Source of the DNA: Microthrixaceae bacterium
GTDB lineage: Bacteria > Actinomycetota > Acidimicrobiia > Acidimicrobiales > Acidimicrobilacustridaceae
Length of the DNA stretch: 64,000 nt
Direction of reading: 5' to 3'
Assembly (NCBI GenBank): GCA_947449015.1
Contig: CANFQA010000009.1
Span: 1 to 64,000 of the forward strand
Shown: positions 34,065-42,797 of the stretch, piece after piece
Layout: every line of letters starts with the position of its first letter
Position numbering within the stretch: the first letter of the stretch is position 1
Notes under the pieces: model-generated
What the model saw: only the letters and a program-made list of their open reading frames with translations
Databases searched by the model: none
What the model was told of the DNA's origin: nothing
Position numbers and translations under genes: made by a program

Positions 34065-35131
34065 CAGTGTCCTCCGGTGAGTCGTTCGAGGGTGCTCTCG
34101 GCTTCGGCGATGATGCGTTGGATGAGCTCATCAGCTGTGGGCAGATCATCGATGACGCCCACGACCTGACCGGTGGGAAGGATTCCGGCATCGAGTTCGC
34201 CATCGCACAGCGTGGCCTTGGTGAGCATCGGCGTGTTGCCCGCCATGATGACCTCAGCCCAGGACAACTCCATTCGCTTCTTCATATCGCGACCTTCGCG
34301 GGCCATCTTGAGCCAAGAGATACCCGTGTACTTCTTGAACCGAGCGGCGTTGAGCACTGCTTTGGGAACCGCAGTGATCGGACTGGCGGTATCCATCTGC
34401 TCGACCAACTCCGTACGAATGACCCGATGCGGAGCTCCGTCAATCTTCGTTGTCACGATGGTGCCGGTAACGCCCGTGCCGAGGTAGGCCTTCTTGACCT
34501 CGAGCGGAACCGCCGAGTCCGAGGTGAGAAGGAACCGGGTACCCATCGCCACACCGCTGGCGCCATAGGCGAGCGCCGCGACCAAACCACGGCCGTCGAA
34601 GTATCCGCCAGCGGCAACAACCGGAACCGCGCCGCCGACGACGTCGACAACTTCTGGGAGCACAAGGGAGGTCGGGACAGATCCGGTGTGACCGCCACCT
34701 TCACCGCCCTGCACGAGGATGGCATCAACTCCCCATTCCATGACCTTCTCGGCATGACGCTTGGCGCCGATCGATGGCATCACCTTGACGCCGTGATCAT
34801 GGAGAAACGAGATGAGGTCCTTCTTGGGGGCCTGGGCGAACGAAGCCACCGGGATCCCCTCAGCGACGAGCAGATCGAGGCGCTGACGGATGTCGTCGGC
34901 ATCGGCCCGGAGGTTCACGCCGAACGGGGCGGAGGTACGGCGCTTGGTTTCAGCAATGGCGACCACGAGTTCCTCGTAGGTCATCGTGGCCGAGGCAATG
35001 ATGCCGAAGGCGCCGGCGTTGCTGGTGGCCGAAACCAGCTTGGGACCGGCCACCCAACCCATGCCGGTCTGGACGATCGGGTATCGACAACCAAGAAGGT
35101 CGAGCAGCGGAGTATGGAGCGCGGCGTGCAT
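34064..35131 (-). CDS. ipdC: IpdC-like flavin-dependent reductase (NMO family)
   Basis: The 355-aa TIM-barrel flavoprotein of the 2-nitropropane dioxygenase/nitronate monooxygenase family has YPIVQTGMGWVAGPKLVSATSNAGAFG at the start, QGGEGGGHTG for FMN phosphate and AAGGYFDGRGLVAALAYGASGVAMGTRFL. The sequence matches mycobacterial IpdC (Rv3553), which removes a hydroxyl/double-bond functionality of the HIEC/5-OH-HIC-CoA branch in ring C/D degradation. It overlaps ipdB by one base and is in the same operon. Confidence 0.87.
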   Translation of the reverse strand: MHAALHTPLLDLLGCRYPIVQTGMGWVAGPKLVSATSNAGAFGIIASATMTYEELVVAIAETKRRTSAPFGVNLRADADDIRQRLDLLVAEGIPVASFAQAPKKDLISFLHDHGVKVMPSIGAKRHAEKVMEWGVDAILVQGGEGGGHTGSVPTSLVLPEVVDVVGGAVPVVAAGGYFDGRGLVAALAYGASGVAMGTRFLLTSDSAVPLEVKKAYLGTGVTGTIVTTKIDGAPHRVIRTELVEQMDTASPITAVPKAVLNAARFKKYTGISWLKMAREGRDMKKRMELSWAEVIMAGNTPMLTKATLCDGELDAGILPTGQVVGVIDDLPTADELIQRIIAEAESTLERLTGGH

Positions 35132-35886
35132 CAGGCCGGAAGCTCCCGGTCGCGGAACGACTTGGGATCGAGTACCTCACGCAGCACGGCAAGTTCCTCA
35201 TCGCTCGGGAGTCGAGTGGTGGGCACGTCATTGCCAACAACCAACTCAAAGCTGCAGGCCTCGGTGATGTCGCTGATGTTCACACCTGGGTGCACTGACG
35301 CCACACGCATGCGGTGATCAGGCGTATTGAAGTCGAAGACACCGAGATTGGTGACGACCCGACGAATCTCATGATGCGTGCGCACCCACTCGCCAAGCTG
35401 CGCGGCACGGTCGTAGCCAATGCCCGACACAGTGTCGACCTTGTCAACGAACACACGGCTGGTCTGGTTGCCAATGAAATACGAGGTGGTGTGGTTGATG
35501 GTGTTGCCAGGAGCACCGCGCACACCGAGCAGCTGCGACTTCGGCTGTTCCCATGGTCCGATATTGGCGATGTTCTGATTGCCAAACGCATCGATCTGAC
35601 TGGCGCCCATAACCACATGACGACGACCGCCCCAGAGCGTGTCGAACACCGAGCGGAACGGAACCCAGCCCTCAACTTCTTTGTCGGTGCCGCCAACCGG
35701 AAGGTTGTTGGCCACGAAGAACGCTTCGCCGTCGGAAACAAGAAGATCGGGTTCGAACGTTGCACGGGCGAGGCGGGCGCCAAGCATGGGGATGGTTCCC
35801 ATGCCGGAGGCGAAGATTTCACCGTCACCGCGGAATGTGTCGGCAACTGCTGCCACACAGATCTCACCGAGTGTGATGTCGCTCAT
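35131..35886 (-). CDS. ipdB: IpdB-like subunit of the steroid ring hydrolase
   Basis: The 251-aa protein has the class I CoA-transferase beta fold; IpdAB uses this fold to hydrolyse a ring (COCHEA-CoA) rather than to transfer CoA. I see ASGMGTIPMLGARLARATFEPDLLVSDGEAFF at the N-terminus and GAPGNTINHTTSYFIGNQTSRVFVDKVD in the middle, close to Rv3552. The usual S-E-N-G transferase glutamate motif is not present, as known for IpdB. The ATG at 35886 gives a length equal to the mycobacterial subunit; it overlaps ipdA by four bases. Confidence 0.9.
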   Translation of the reverse strand: MSDITLGEICVAAVADTFRGDGEIFASGMGTIPMLGARLARATFEPDLLVSDGEAFFVANNLPVGGTDKEVEGWVPFRSVFDTLWGGRRHVVMGASQIDAFGNQNIANIGPWEQPKSQLLGVRGAPGNTINHTTSYFIGNQTSRVFVDKVDTVSGIGYDRAAQLGEWVRTHHEIRRVVTNLGVFDFNTPDHRMRVASVHPGVNISDITEACSFELVVGNDVPTTRLPSDEELAVLREVLDPKSFRDRELPA

Positions 35887-36740
35887 CGTCCTGCCACCGC
35901 CTTCTGGTAGTCGGCTTCGGAACCTGAAAGGTAGGTGTCGACGAACGCACTCCAAGACTCTGGGTCCTTGGCCGCGTTGGCGTATTCCTTCTGGAACGCC
36001 TCATCGCGCTCGTAATCGGGCTGGCAGTTCGTGAAATGCGCGCCGTTCGGTGCTTCGATCACGCCATCGACCATCGACCGGTTGATCTTCATGGTGTGGA
36101 AGGTGCCGTTCTCAAGCAGTTCAGCGGTGGGCACGACCTTTTCGACCGACATGAAACGACGGCCGGGTGCAGCCGCATTGAGAAAGAGATCATCGAAGTA
36201 GAGATCCGGCCCAAGGAACTGCGCGTTGCCTCGTTCATCACTGCGATTGAGATGCACGAACGCGGCATCGAGGGTGAGTGCGGGAACCGCGAGCAGTTCC
36301 TCACTATCGGCATACGGGCTGGTCACCGTGCGCAGGAACGGCGAGTTCTTCACGACATCGGAACCCAGACCAGCGCGGGTGGGCAGGAATGGGAGGCGCA
36401 GCGCAGCGGCGTAGAGACCCCATTGCAGCATGCCCTCGTCGTATTCGACGACCTCGGGGATGGTTCCGTTCTGACGAGCCAGACGGAAGTGCGGCTCGAG
36501 GGCGATGGAGTCCAGCGACACGAAGCCGTAGACCAGCCGCTTGACCTTGCCCGCCGCACACAGCAGGCCAACATCGGGGCCGCCATAGGACACGATGGTG
36601 AGATCAGTGAGCGATGAACGCAGCAGTGCCCGCACCAGCGACATGGGCTTGCGGCGCGAACCCCATCCACCGATGCCAATGGTCATGCCATCGGTGAGCG
36701 TGGCGACTGCCTCATCCTCGGTCATGCGCTTGTCTGCCAT
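35883..36740 (-). CDS. ipdA: IpdA-like subunit of the steroid ring hydrolase
   Basis: The 285-aa alpha subunit opens with DGMTIGIGGWGSRRKPMSLVRALLRS, the glycine-rich phosphate/CoA-binding motif of class I CoA-transferase alpha subunits, and contains EPHFRLARQNGTIPEVVEYDEGMLQWGLYAAALRLPFLPTRAGLGSDV, which follows Rv3551. With IpdB it would open the last steroid ring after EchA20 and IpdF action. The ATG abuts the echA20 stop (TGATG type overlap), so echA20-ipdA-ipdB-ipdC are translated as a coupled series. Confidence 0.9.
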   Translation of the reverse strand: MADKRMTEDEAVATLTDGMTIGIGGWGSRRKPMSLVRALLRSSLTDLTIVSYGGPDVGLLCAAGKVKRLVYGFVSLDSIALEPHFRLARQNGTIPEVVEYDEGMLQWGLYAAALRLPFLPTRAGLGSDVVKNSPFLRTVTSPYADSEELLAVPALTLDAAFVHLNRSDERGNAQFLGPDLYFDDLFLNAAAPGRRFMSVEKVVPTAELLENGTFHTMKINRSMVDGVIEAPNGAHFTNCQPDYERDEAFQKEYANAAKDPESWSAFVDTYLSGSEADYQKAVAGR

Positions 36741-37519
36741 CAGGATTCCTTCTTCTCGGTCGTCGTGTTTGGCGTATGGCCGTGCTCGACAAAGTCGTCA
36801 CGCAACTCATCCGAGACACCAGACAGATTCAGTTCGAACGTGAAGCCCTGTTCGAATCGGTAGGACTTTTTGACATCCCAGAGGTCGATGCCGTTGAGGC
36901 TCTCCTTGGCCGCACGAATGACCACGGGTGACTTGGCAGCAATGCTGGAAGCGATTTCGCGAGCCGCATCAAGCAGCTGCTCGCGAGGAACTACCCGCGA
37001 CACCGAACCCCACTCATGGAGTTGCTGCGCAGTGGCGTTCGCCGATGTGTAAACCATCTCGCGCATCTTGTGCTGGGGCACCAGCCGCGACAGATGCGTC
37101 GCGGCACCGAGCGCTCCGCGGTCAACCTCGGGAAGACCGAAGAACGCGTCGTCGGAGGCAACAATGACGTCCGAATTGCCGACGAGCCCGATGCCGCCGC
37201 CAACACAGAACCCGTTCACAGCGGCCACGACCGGCACTGGGCATTCGTAGACCGCAGCGAAGGCCGCATAGCAGCCCTTGTTGGCCCCGATGAGCGCACC
37301 AAATCCTTCGGTGTTCTGCATCTCCTTGATGTCAACTCCGGCGTTGAAGCCACGGCCCTCGGCTCGCAGAATCACCACCCGAACAGTTGGATCCTCACCG
37401 AGTCGACGCACGGAATCAGCCAGCTCGAACCATTCGGCGACTGTCAGGGCGTTGACTGGTGGGCAGTTCTGCACGACCTCGGCAATGCCGTCGGTCCCGA
37501 TACTGACTTCGATACCCAT
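36740..37519 (-). CDS. echA20: EchA20-like ring-opening hydrolase (crotonase family)
   Basis: The 259-aa crotonase-family protein shows GFNAGVDIKEM, AAVNGFCVGGGIGLVGNSDVIVASDDAFFGLPEVDRGALGAATHLSRLVPQ and a YRFEQGFTFELNLSGVSDE C-terminus that closely follow mycobacterial EchA20 (Rv3550), which hydrolyses a ring of HIEC-CoA-type intermediates. It is the first gene of a seven-gene minus-strand run ending with the PhyH gene. A CTGAC palindrome lies 19-38 bases ahead of its start. Confidence 0.9.
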   Translation of the reverse strand: MGIEVSIGTDGIAEVVQNCPPVNALTVAEWFELADSVRRLGEDPTVRVVILRAEGRGFNAGVDIKEMQNTEGFGALIGANKGCYAAFAAVYECPVPVVAAVNGFCVGGGIGLVGNSDVIVASDDAFFGLPEVDRGALGAATHLSRLVPQHKMREMVYTSANATAQQLHEWGSVSRVVPREQLLDAAREIASSIAAKSPVVIRAAKESLNGIDLWDVKKSYRFEQGFTFELNLSGVSDELRDDFVEHGHTPNTTTEKKES

Positions 37520-37537
37520 GAACGGCGACGCTACTCG

Positions 37538-37557
37538 CTGACCTGACGGTCAGTCAG
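37538..37557. promoter_or_regulatory. Putative TetR-type operator, echA20/SDR intergenic
   Basis: CTGACCTGACGGTCAGTCAG. The inner CTGAC-G-GTCAG is a perfect inverted repeat, and the last 15 bases align with the other copies of the CTGACGG-N3-GTCAG motif in this window. It sits 19-38 bases upstream of echA20 and 66-85 bases upstream of the divergent SDR gene, suited to repress both directions. Confidence 0.65.
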
Positions 37558-37622
37558 ATGCGGCGGTGTCGCATCCCAGCGGTCGCTAGGGTTCGGCCAT
37601 AAGCAATCGCTGGAGGGTTGGA

Positions 37623-38378
37623 ATGGCAACAACAATCGATCTGGCCGGCCGGACGGTTCTGGTCACTGGGGGCACAAAGGGTGTTGGGCGCGGGATCGCC
37701 ACGCGCTTCGCCGATGCCGGTGCCACCGTGGTGGTCTGTGCCCGTCGCGAGGCCGAAAATCCGCTGCCTTCCACTTGGCATTTCATTCCCGCAGACCTCC
37801 GTGACGGCGATTCCGCCTGGGCCGCCGTCGACGCTGCCGCTGCCATCACTGGACATCTCGACATCGTGGTGAATAACGCCGGCGGCTCACCCCCGGCGAT
37901 CTCGGCAGAGGCCTCGCCAAAGTTCAGCCAACGGATTGTTGAACTGAATCTCCTCGCGCCGTACTACGTCGCGCAGCGGGCTCATCACCACATGATCACT
38001 CAACCGACTGGCGGTTCGATCATCAACATCGGAAGCGTTGTTTCCGATCGGCCGTCGCCCACCACCGCCGCCTATGGCGCGGCCAAGGCCGGACTCAAAC
38101 AACTCACCACCACGCTGGCCATGGAATGGGCTCCGAAGATCCGCGTCAACACCATCACCGTGGGCCTCATCCTCACCGAACAGGCCGCCCTGTTCTACGG
38201 CGAGGGCGAAACACGCGAACGCATCGAATCGGGCATTCCGATGGGACGATTCGCTCTGCCATCTGATATCGGCGACATCGCAGTATGGCTGGGAAGCGAC
38301 CTCTCTTCGTATGTGACTGGTGCCGATATCGCTGCCCATGGCGGCGGTGAACGCCCTCCATTCCTCGGCACCGAATGA
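37623..38378 (+). CDS. SDR of the Rv3549c type
   Basis: The 251-aa SDR has TGGTKGVGRGIA, NNAGGSPPAISAEASPKF, Ser in NIGSVVSDRPSP and AAYGAAKAGL for the Tyr-Lys pair. The NAGGSP-x-AEASP block, the RPSPTTAAYGAAKAGL stretch and the HGGGE tail match mycobacterial Rv3549c, which sits beside echA20 in the KstR2 regulon as this gene does. Probable role is dehydrogenation of a hydroxyl intermediate in HIP degradation. GGAGG lies seven bases ahead of the ATG, downstream of the CTGAC operator. Confidence 0.88.
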   Translation: MATTIDLAGRTVLVTGGTKGVGRGIATRFADAGATVVVCARREAENPLPSTWHFIPADLRDGDSAWAAVDAAAAITGHLDIVVNNAGGSPPAISAEASPKFSQRIVELNLLAPYYVAQRAHHHMITQPTGGSIINIGSVVSDRPSPTTAAYGAAKAGLKQLTTTLAMEWAPKIRVNTITVGLILTEQAALFYGEGETRERIESGIPMGRFALPSDIGDIAVWLGSDLSSYVTGADIAAHGGGERPPFLGTE

Positions 38379-39736
38379 ACGATCAGCGCGCCGCGGATAC
38401 CAGTCGGGTCCGTCAATGGCTCGAAGGTGAGTTCGGCGGCACAGTGGTCACCATTAGTCGCCAGCCACGATGGCGACCGGTCTGGTTTGCCGATGTGGAG
38501 CGCGACGGCGTTACTCACAAGCTCGTGGTGCGCGGCGATCGCACCGATATGCCGCTGATCTTTCCCCTACGTCATGAGATGACGTTGCAAACCATGCTGC
38601 ATGACCGCGGCATACCCACACCGGCAGTGCACGGGTGGATCGATGAACCGATGGCCTATGTGATGGACCGGGTGGAGGGCCAACAAGACTTCATCGGATG
38701 CACCGATGACGAGCGTCGCTCTGCTGTGGATGACTACCTGCAGATCCTCGCCCGCATGCACGCCCTCGATGTGGAACCGTTCGCGGCGGCCGGGATTTTG
38801 CGTGCCAGTTCACCTGAGCACTCAGGCGTGCTCGGGATGTCCCGCTATGAGCAGGTGTATCGCAGCACCAAAAACGGACCCGATCCGTTCATGGAGTTCT
38901 GCCTCGGATGGCTGCATCGCCATCCTCCAACCTCGCAGGGCCGTGAATCAGTCATTTGTTGGGATTCAGGCCAGTTCCATCAGGCAAACGGACAGATCGT
39001 GGCCGTACTCGACCTCGAGATCGGCCATATCGGTGATCCGATGATGGATCTCGCCGCGTGGCGTATGCGAGACACCATCGTCGGGTACGGCGAATTCCCC
39101 GTTCTGTACGCCCGCTACGAGGAACTCAGCGGCACCGCCATCGATCTCGACGCACTCATGCGTCACCATTTCATGTTCACCCTCACCAATCAGCTGGCGC
39201 TGGGTCAGGCAGTGAGTCACCCAGGCATCGATACCGACCTCATGACCAATATGCAGTGGTGTTATGAAACCAATCTCTTCGCCACTGAGGCCCTCGCCGA
39301 ACTTCTCGATGTTGAACTTCCCACTGTCGGCGAACCGGCGGCAACCTCGGGTCGGGCCTCAACTGCGGTCGAACACCTCGCCGAAGTCCTGCGTTCGTTG
39401 TCTGTCGGCGACGGTGCAGTCGATGATGACTTCCTGCGCTATCGACTCCGCGCACTGTTCCGCGAAGCACGTCATGCGGCTCGCGCTCTCGAGGTCGGCG
39501 ACGCCGTGAGCACCGATGACCTCGATGATCTCCACCGACTGCTCGGCCACCGCCCCAGCGATTGGGCCACCGGGGAAGCCGAACTCGAAACGTTCGTACT
39601 CGCCGATTCCGCAAACGGCGCCTACGACGAACAACTGCTCCAGTTGTTCCATGCCCGAAATTTGCGGGCCCACCAGTTGCTCGGTCCGGCAGGTTCGGCC
39701 ATGGCTACCCATTTGCCGATCCAGACATTCCGCTGA
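38375..39736 (+). CDS. APH-family phosphotransferase-like protein
   Basis: The first 300 residues of this 453-aa protein follow the aminoglycoside phosphotransferase/ACAD10-like kinase fold: HKLVVRGDRTD, a lysine-containing strand region, DRVEGQQDF as hinge and VAVLDLEIGHIGDPMMDLAAW as the DFG-like block. In the catalytic loop, where kinases have H-G-D-x4-N, it reads CWDSGQFH: the Asp is kept but the Asn position is His. The last ~120 residues form a helical extension. It overlaps the SDR by four bases; the target is unknown, and a CoA-related or sterol-hydroxyl phosphorylation is guesswork. Confidence 0.75.
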   Translation: MNDQRAADTSRVRQWLEGEFGGTVVTISRQPRWRPVWFADVERDGVTHKLVVRGDRTDMPLIFPLRHEMTLQTMLHDRGIPTPAVHGWIDEPMAYVMDRVEGQQDFIGCTDDERRSAVDDYLQILARMHALDVEPFAAAGILRASSPEHSGVLGMSRYEQVYRSTKNGPDPFMEFCLGWLHRHPPTSQGRESVICWDSGQFHQANGQIVAVLDLEIGHIGDPMMDLAAWRMRDTIVGYGEFPVLYARYEELSGTAIDLDALMRHHFMFTLTNQLALGQAVSHPGIDTDLMTNMQWCYETNLFATEALAELLDVELPTVGEPAATSGRASTAVEHLAEVLRSLSVGDGAVDDDFLRYRLRALFREARHAARALEVGDAVSTDDLDDLHRLLGHRPSDWATGEAELETFVLADSANGAYDEQLLQLFHARNLRAHQLLGPAGSAMATHLPIQTFR

Positions 39737-39779
39737 CTCGACTCCCCGAGGCCGACCGGCGGTTCGGGTGATCGTGAGA

Positions 39780-40556
39780 TCAGGCGCGCTGGCTGGAAAC
39801 CGACACAACCTCGCCGGTCATATACGAGCTGTAATCCGAGGCGAGAAACACCATGACATTGGCGATTTCCCAGGGTTCAGCGGCACGGCCGAACGCTTCG
39901 CGCTTCTCGAGCTCAGCAAGCAGATCGTCGCTGGTGACCTTGGCGAGGAAGGGATGCATGGCAAGGCTGGGGGCCACTGCGTTGACGCGGACATTGTGGG
40001 GCGCGCCCTCGATGGCAGCGCAACGGGTGAGGGCCATGACGCCGGCTTTCGCCGCGGCGTAATGCGCCTGCCCTTCCTGTGCCCGCCAGCCGAGCACAGA
40101 GGCGTTGTTCACAATGACGCCACCGCCGTTGGCATAGAGATACTGCAGCTCGGCGCGCATGCATCGGAAGGTTCCGTTCAGCGTCACATCAAGTACGAGG
40201 TTCCACTGATCATCAGTCATGTCGACAATGGGAACTTCGCCGCCAAGTCCAGCGTTATTGATGATGATGTCGAGACCACCGAGTGCTGCAGCAGCACCCG
40301 AGATAAGCGCCTGCACATCGGCTTCGACAGTGACATCGCAAGGGATTCCGGTGACGCCCAGTTCGGCTGCCGATTCGGCACAGCGGCGCTCATGCTTGTC
40401 GGAGATGACAACGGTGGCACCCTCCTCGACGCAACGCTTGGCCACGGAGAATCCGATACCAGTGCCGGCAGCGGCGGTGACCAGCACCTTCTTGCCTGCC
40501 AGCAGGCCGTGGCCCTCGACATAGAGAGGCGAGGTAGTGGTTGATCGATCGGTCAT
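39780..40556 (-). CDS. ipdF: IpdF-like hydroxyacyl-CoA dehydrogenase (SDR)
   Basis: The 258-aa SDR shows EGHGLLAGKKVLVTAAAGTGIG, NNAGLGGEVPIVDMTDD, NNASVLGWRAQEGQAHYAAAKAGVMALTRCAAIE and FLASDYSSYMTGEVVSVS. These stretches closely follow mycobacterial IpdF (Rv3559c), the 5-hydroxy-HIC-CoA dehydrogenase of steroid ring degradation. The Tyr-Lys pair is in HYAAAKAG. Its start overlaps the fadE30 stop by four bases, the same gene pair as in Mycobacterium tuberculosis. Confidence 0.9.
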   Translation of the reverse strand: MTDRSTTTSPLYVEGHGLLAGKKVLVTAAAGTGIGFSVAKRCVEEGATVVISDKHERRCAESAAELGVTGIPCDVTVEADVQALISGAAAALGGLDIIINNAGLGGEVPIVDMTDDQWNLVLDVTLNGTFRCMRAELQYLYANGGGVIVNNASVLGWRAQEGQAHYAAAKAGVMALTRCAAIEGAPHNVRVNAVAPSLAMHPFLAKVTSDDLLAELEKREAFGRAAEPWEIANVMVFLASDYSSYMTGEVVSVSSQRA

Positions 40557-41737
40557 CGCGGTGCTGGCTCCTTGGGCAGTCCCAGCACACGTTCACCCAG
40601 CACATTGCGCTGGATCTCGTTGCTGCCGCCGTAGATGGTTTCGGAACGGGTGAACAGGAACATCTTCTGATCAAGGGTGAGTTCGTAGGGAAAACCCTCA
40701 GCGATCTGGCTGTCGAGACCGCCGATGTCCATGGCAAGTTCGCCAAGGTCACGATGCCAGGTGCCCCAGAAGAGTTTGGAGATGGATGCTTCGGGTCCCG
40801 GCACACCTGAACCCATGGACCGCAGCGCGTTCCACTGCATCAGCCGCAGACCGATATAGGCACGAGCCAGGCGTTGGCGCATGCGTGGGTCAGAGGTGAC
40901 ACCGCGACGACCAGCCTCAGCGATGAGATTGGTGAGCTCACGTTCGAAACCGACCTGCTGGGCCAGCGTGGAAATTCCGCGCTCAAGCGCCAACAGATCC
41001 ATGGCGACTCCCCAACCGGCACCCGGCTCACCCACGATGAGTGACGCGTCAGTGACGGCATCGGAAAAGAACACCTCGTTGAATTCGCCGCCACCGGTGA
41101 TCTGCACGATGGCACGCGCTTCAACGCCGGGCTGATCCATGGGCACAAGCAGGAATGAAAGACCCTTATGTCGCGCCGAACCCGCCTCGGTGCGCGCCAC
41201 AACGAAACACCAATGCGAGACATGAGCCAGCGAGGTCCACACCTTCTGGCCGTTGATGACCCACTGATCACCGTCGAGCACTGCGCGGGTCTGCACATTG
41301 GCGAGATCGGAACCGGCGTTGGGTTCGCTGTAGCCCTGACACCAGCGCTCCTCACCCCGCAGAATCGGCGGGAGGAAACGTTCACATTGTTCGGGGGTTC
41401 CGTGTTCGATCAGCGTGGGCCCGAGCAGGTTCTCACCCATGTGATTGACGCGGCCCGGAGCTTCGGCCCGGGCGTACTCCTCGGCCCAGATGATCTGCTG
41501 GGCGACGGATGCGTTGCGGCCACCAAACTCGACCGGCCAGCCAAGACCGATCCAGCCGGCCTCACCAAGCACAAGTTCCCAGCGTTCACGGATCTCGAAA
41601 CCGACTTCCTCGTCGCCAGGGCCGCCACGGCCCCTCAGCGACGCGAACTCACCAACGAGGTTCGTGGCTAGCCATGCTTTGGCGGCAGCACGAAACTCGT
41701 CGTCAGAAACCGTTGAGACGTCGGTGGGTAGACCCAT
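40553..41737 (-). CDS. fadE30: FadE30-like acyl-CoA dehydrogenase
   Basis: The 394-aa acyl-CoA dehydrogenase has WCQGYSEPNAGSDLANVQT, QWVINGQKVWTSLAHVSHWCFVVARTE, GGGEFNEVFFSD and the terminal TRSETIYGGSNEIQRNVLGERVLGLPKE. This matches mycobacterial FadE30 (Rv3560c), which dehydrogenates 5-OH-HIC-CoA. It is directly upstream of ipdF with a four-base overlap and 44 bases downstream of an amidohydrolase gene on the same strand; a small GGGGG/CCCCC hairpin lies in that gap. Confidence 0.9.
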   Translation of the reverse strand: MGLPTDVSTVSDDEFRAAAKAWLATNLVGEFASLRGRGGPGDEEVGFEIRERWELVLGEAGWIGLGWPVEFGGRNASVAQQIIWAEEYARAEAPGRVNHMGENLLGPTLIEHGTPEQCERFLPPILRGEERWCQGYSEPNAGSDLANVQTRAVLDGDQWVINGQKVWTSLAHVSHWCFVVARTEAGSARHKGLSFLLVPMDQPGVEARAIVQITGGGEFNEVFFSDAVTDASLIVGEPGAGWGVAMDLLALERGISTLAQQVGFERELTNLIAEAGRRGVTSDPRMRQRLARAYIGLRLMQWNALRSMGSGVPGPEASISKLFWGTWHRDLGELAMDIGGLDSQIAEGFPYELTLDQKMFLFTRSETIYGGSNEIQRNVLGERVLGLPKEPAPR

Positions 41738-41754
41738 GTGATCACGAACTCCAA

Positions 41755-41770
41755 GGGGGGAAGAACCCCC
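41755..41770 (-). terminator. Weak hairpin between amidohydrolase and fadE30
   Basis: GGGGGG-AAGAA-CCCCC forms a five-base-pair stem with a five-base loop and no T-tract. It could reduce read-through from the amidohydrolase gene into fadE30-ipdF, but it is too weak to call a full terminator. Confidence 0.35.
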
Positions 41771-41781
41771 GATGGTATTGG

Positions 41782-42681
41782 TCAGACGTCGAGCTTGAGA
41801 AGCCGTGCGGCATTCCCGCGCAGGAACTTGGGCCAGACCTCGTCCTTAAAGGGAACGTTCTTCATCTCGGTCATGATGCGCTCGAGCGAAAGACCCATCG
41901 GGAAATAGCCGGCATAGAGGATCTTGTCGGCGCCGCGAGTGTTGGCGTAGTCGATGATGCGCGGGTCGTAGTGCTTGGGGGCGAAGGCCGAGGTGGAGTA
42001 ATGCAGGCCAGGCCACTTGAGCATGAGCTTGACCATGAGTTCGGTCCACGGCTGGCAACCATGGCGAGACACGTAGGTGAGTTCGGGGAAGTCATACATG
42101 ACCTCGTCGACATGCTCAACGTGCTGGCACTGGAACTTGAGGCGCGGGCCGGGGATACCGGTGCAAACGAACACCGGGATATCGAGTTCGCAGGCCTTGG
42201 CGTAGATCGGGTACATCTTCTTATCGTTGATGGCCACCTGCGGGAAACAACCGGCGGGGAACATGCTGATGCTGCGAGCACCCCAAGTCTCATAGGCCCG
42301 AACAATCTTTTCGATGCCCTTCATGCCGTCGTTCGGATCAGCGCCCACCGAAGCAACGAACCGATCGGGATAACGCTTGATGGCGTCCTCACCGGTGGAC
42401 TCCTGGCCTTCTTCGGTACCGCCGCCAACTCCGACCATGCCGATGCCGACGCCCCACTTGTCCATCTGGTCAAGGGTGAAGCCGACTGGATCAGTGGTCT
42501 CGCGAAGTTCCTTCTCCTTGTCCGGCGGGGACTTGAACATGTACTCCGCTGGGAACTCGAACTCGTCTTTGGACTGGGCGTCCTTGGTCTGCTTAGTGAT
42601 GAAGGCGTACTGGGCCTTCAGATCGCGAGCCGGAAAGCCGATCATGGTGTCGATGGCTTGGATATCGCTTGGCATGGCCAT
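41782..42681 (-). CDS. Amidohydrolase family 2-type protein
   Basis: The 299-aa protein belongs to the PF04909 amidohydrolase/decarboxylase fold: AIDTMIGFPARD at the start stands where an HxH metal motif is common but here shows no histidine pair, PVFVCTGIPGPRLKFQCQHVEHVDEVMYDFPELTYVSRHGCQPW carries several His, and ILYAGYFPMGLSLERIM replaces the usual GSDxP block. Metal ligands therefore look incomplete. Such proteins occur in steroid and aromatic degradation loci. A terminator-like hairpin at 42745 separates it from the upstream membrane-protein gene. Confidence 0.75.
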   Translation of the reverse strand: MAMPSDIQAIDTMIGFPARDLKAQYAFITKQTKDAQSKDEFEFPAEYMFKSPPDKEKELRETTDPVGFTLDQMDKWGVGIGMVGVGGGTEEGQESTGEDAIKRYPDRFVASVGADPNDGMKGIEKIVRAYETWGARSISMFPAGCFPQVAINDKKMYPIYAKACELDIPVFVCTGIPGPRLKFQCQHVEHVDEVMYDFPELTYVSRHGCQPWTELMVKLMLKWPGLHYSTSAFAPKHYDPRIIDYANTRGADKILYAGYFPMGLSLERIMTEMKNVPFKDEVWPKFLRGNAARLLKLDV

Positions 42682-42744
42682 TGGTGTCCCCCCTGGACGA
42701 GATGTGATGTGGTCAATCTACGGCATGTTTGACGGAGCAAGGAA

Positions 42745-42774
42745 AAGGGCCCGGCCGCAGAGCGGTCGGGCCCT
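42745..42774 (-). terminator. Terminator after the small membrane protein
   Basis: AAGGGCCCGGCC and a near-complementary GGTCGGGCCCTT form a 12-bp stem with one G-T-type wobble around a short loop, with a T-rich tail on the minus strand (complement of GGAAAA). It lies 24 bases downstream of the 42798 gene. Confidence 0.75.
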
Positions 42775-42797
42775 TCGTCGTTCTCAGACTGTGTTGG

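Noticed and set aside
42703-42716. TGTGATGTGGTCA as a CRP site before the amidohydrolase
   Set aside because: The half sites are five, not six, bases apart and the second half reads TCAAT; too weak.
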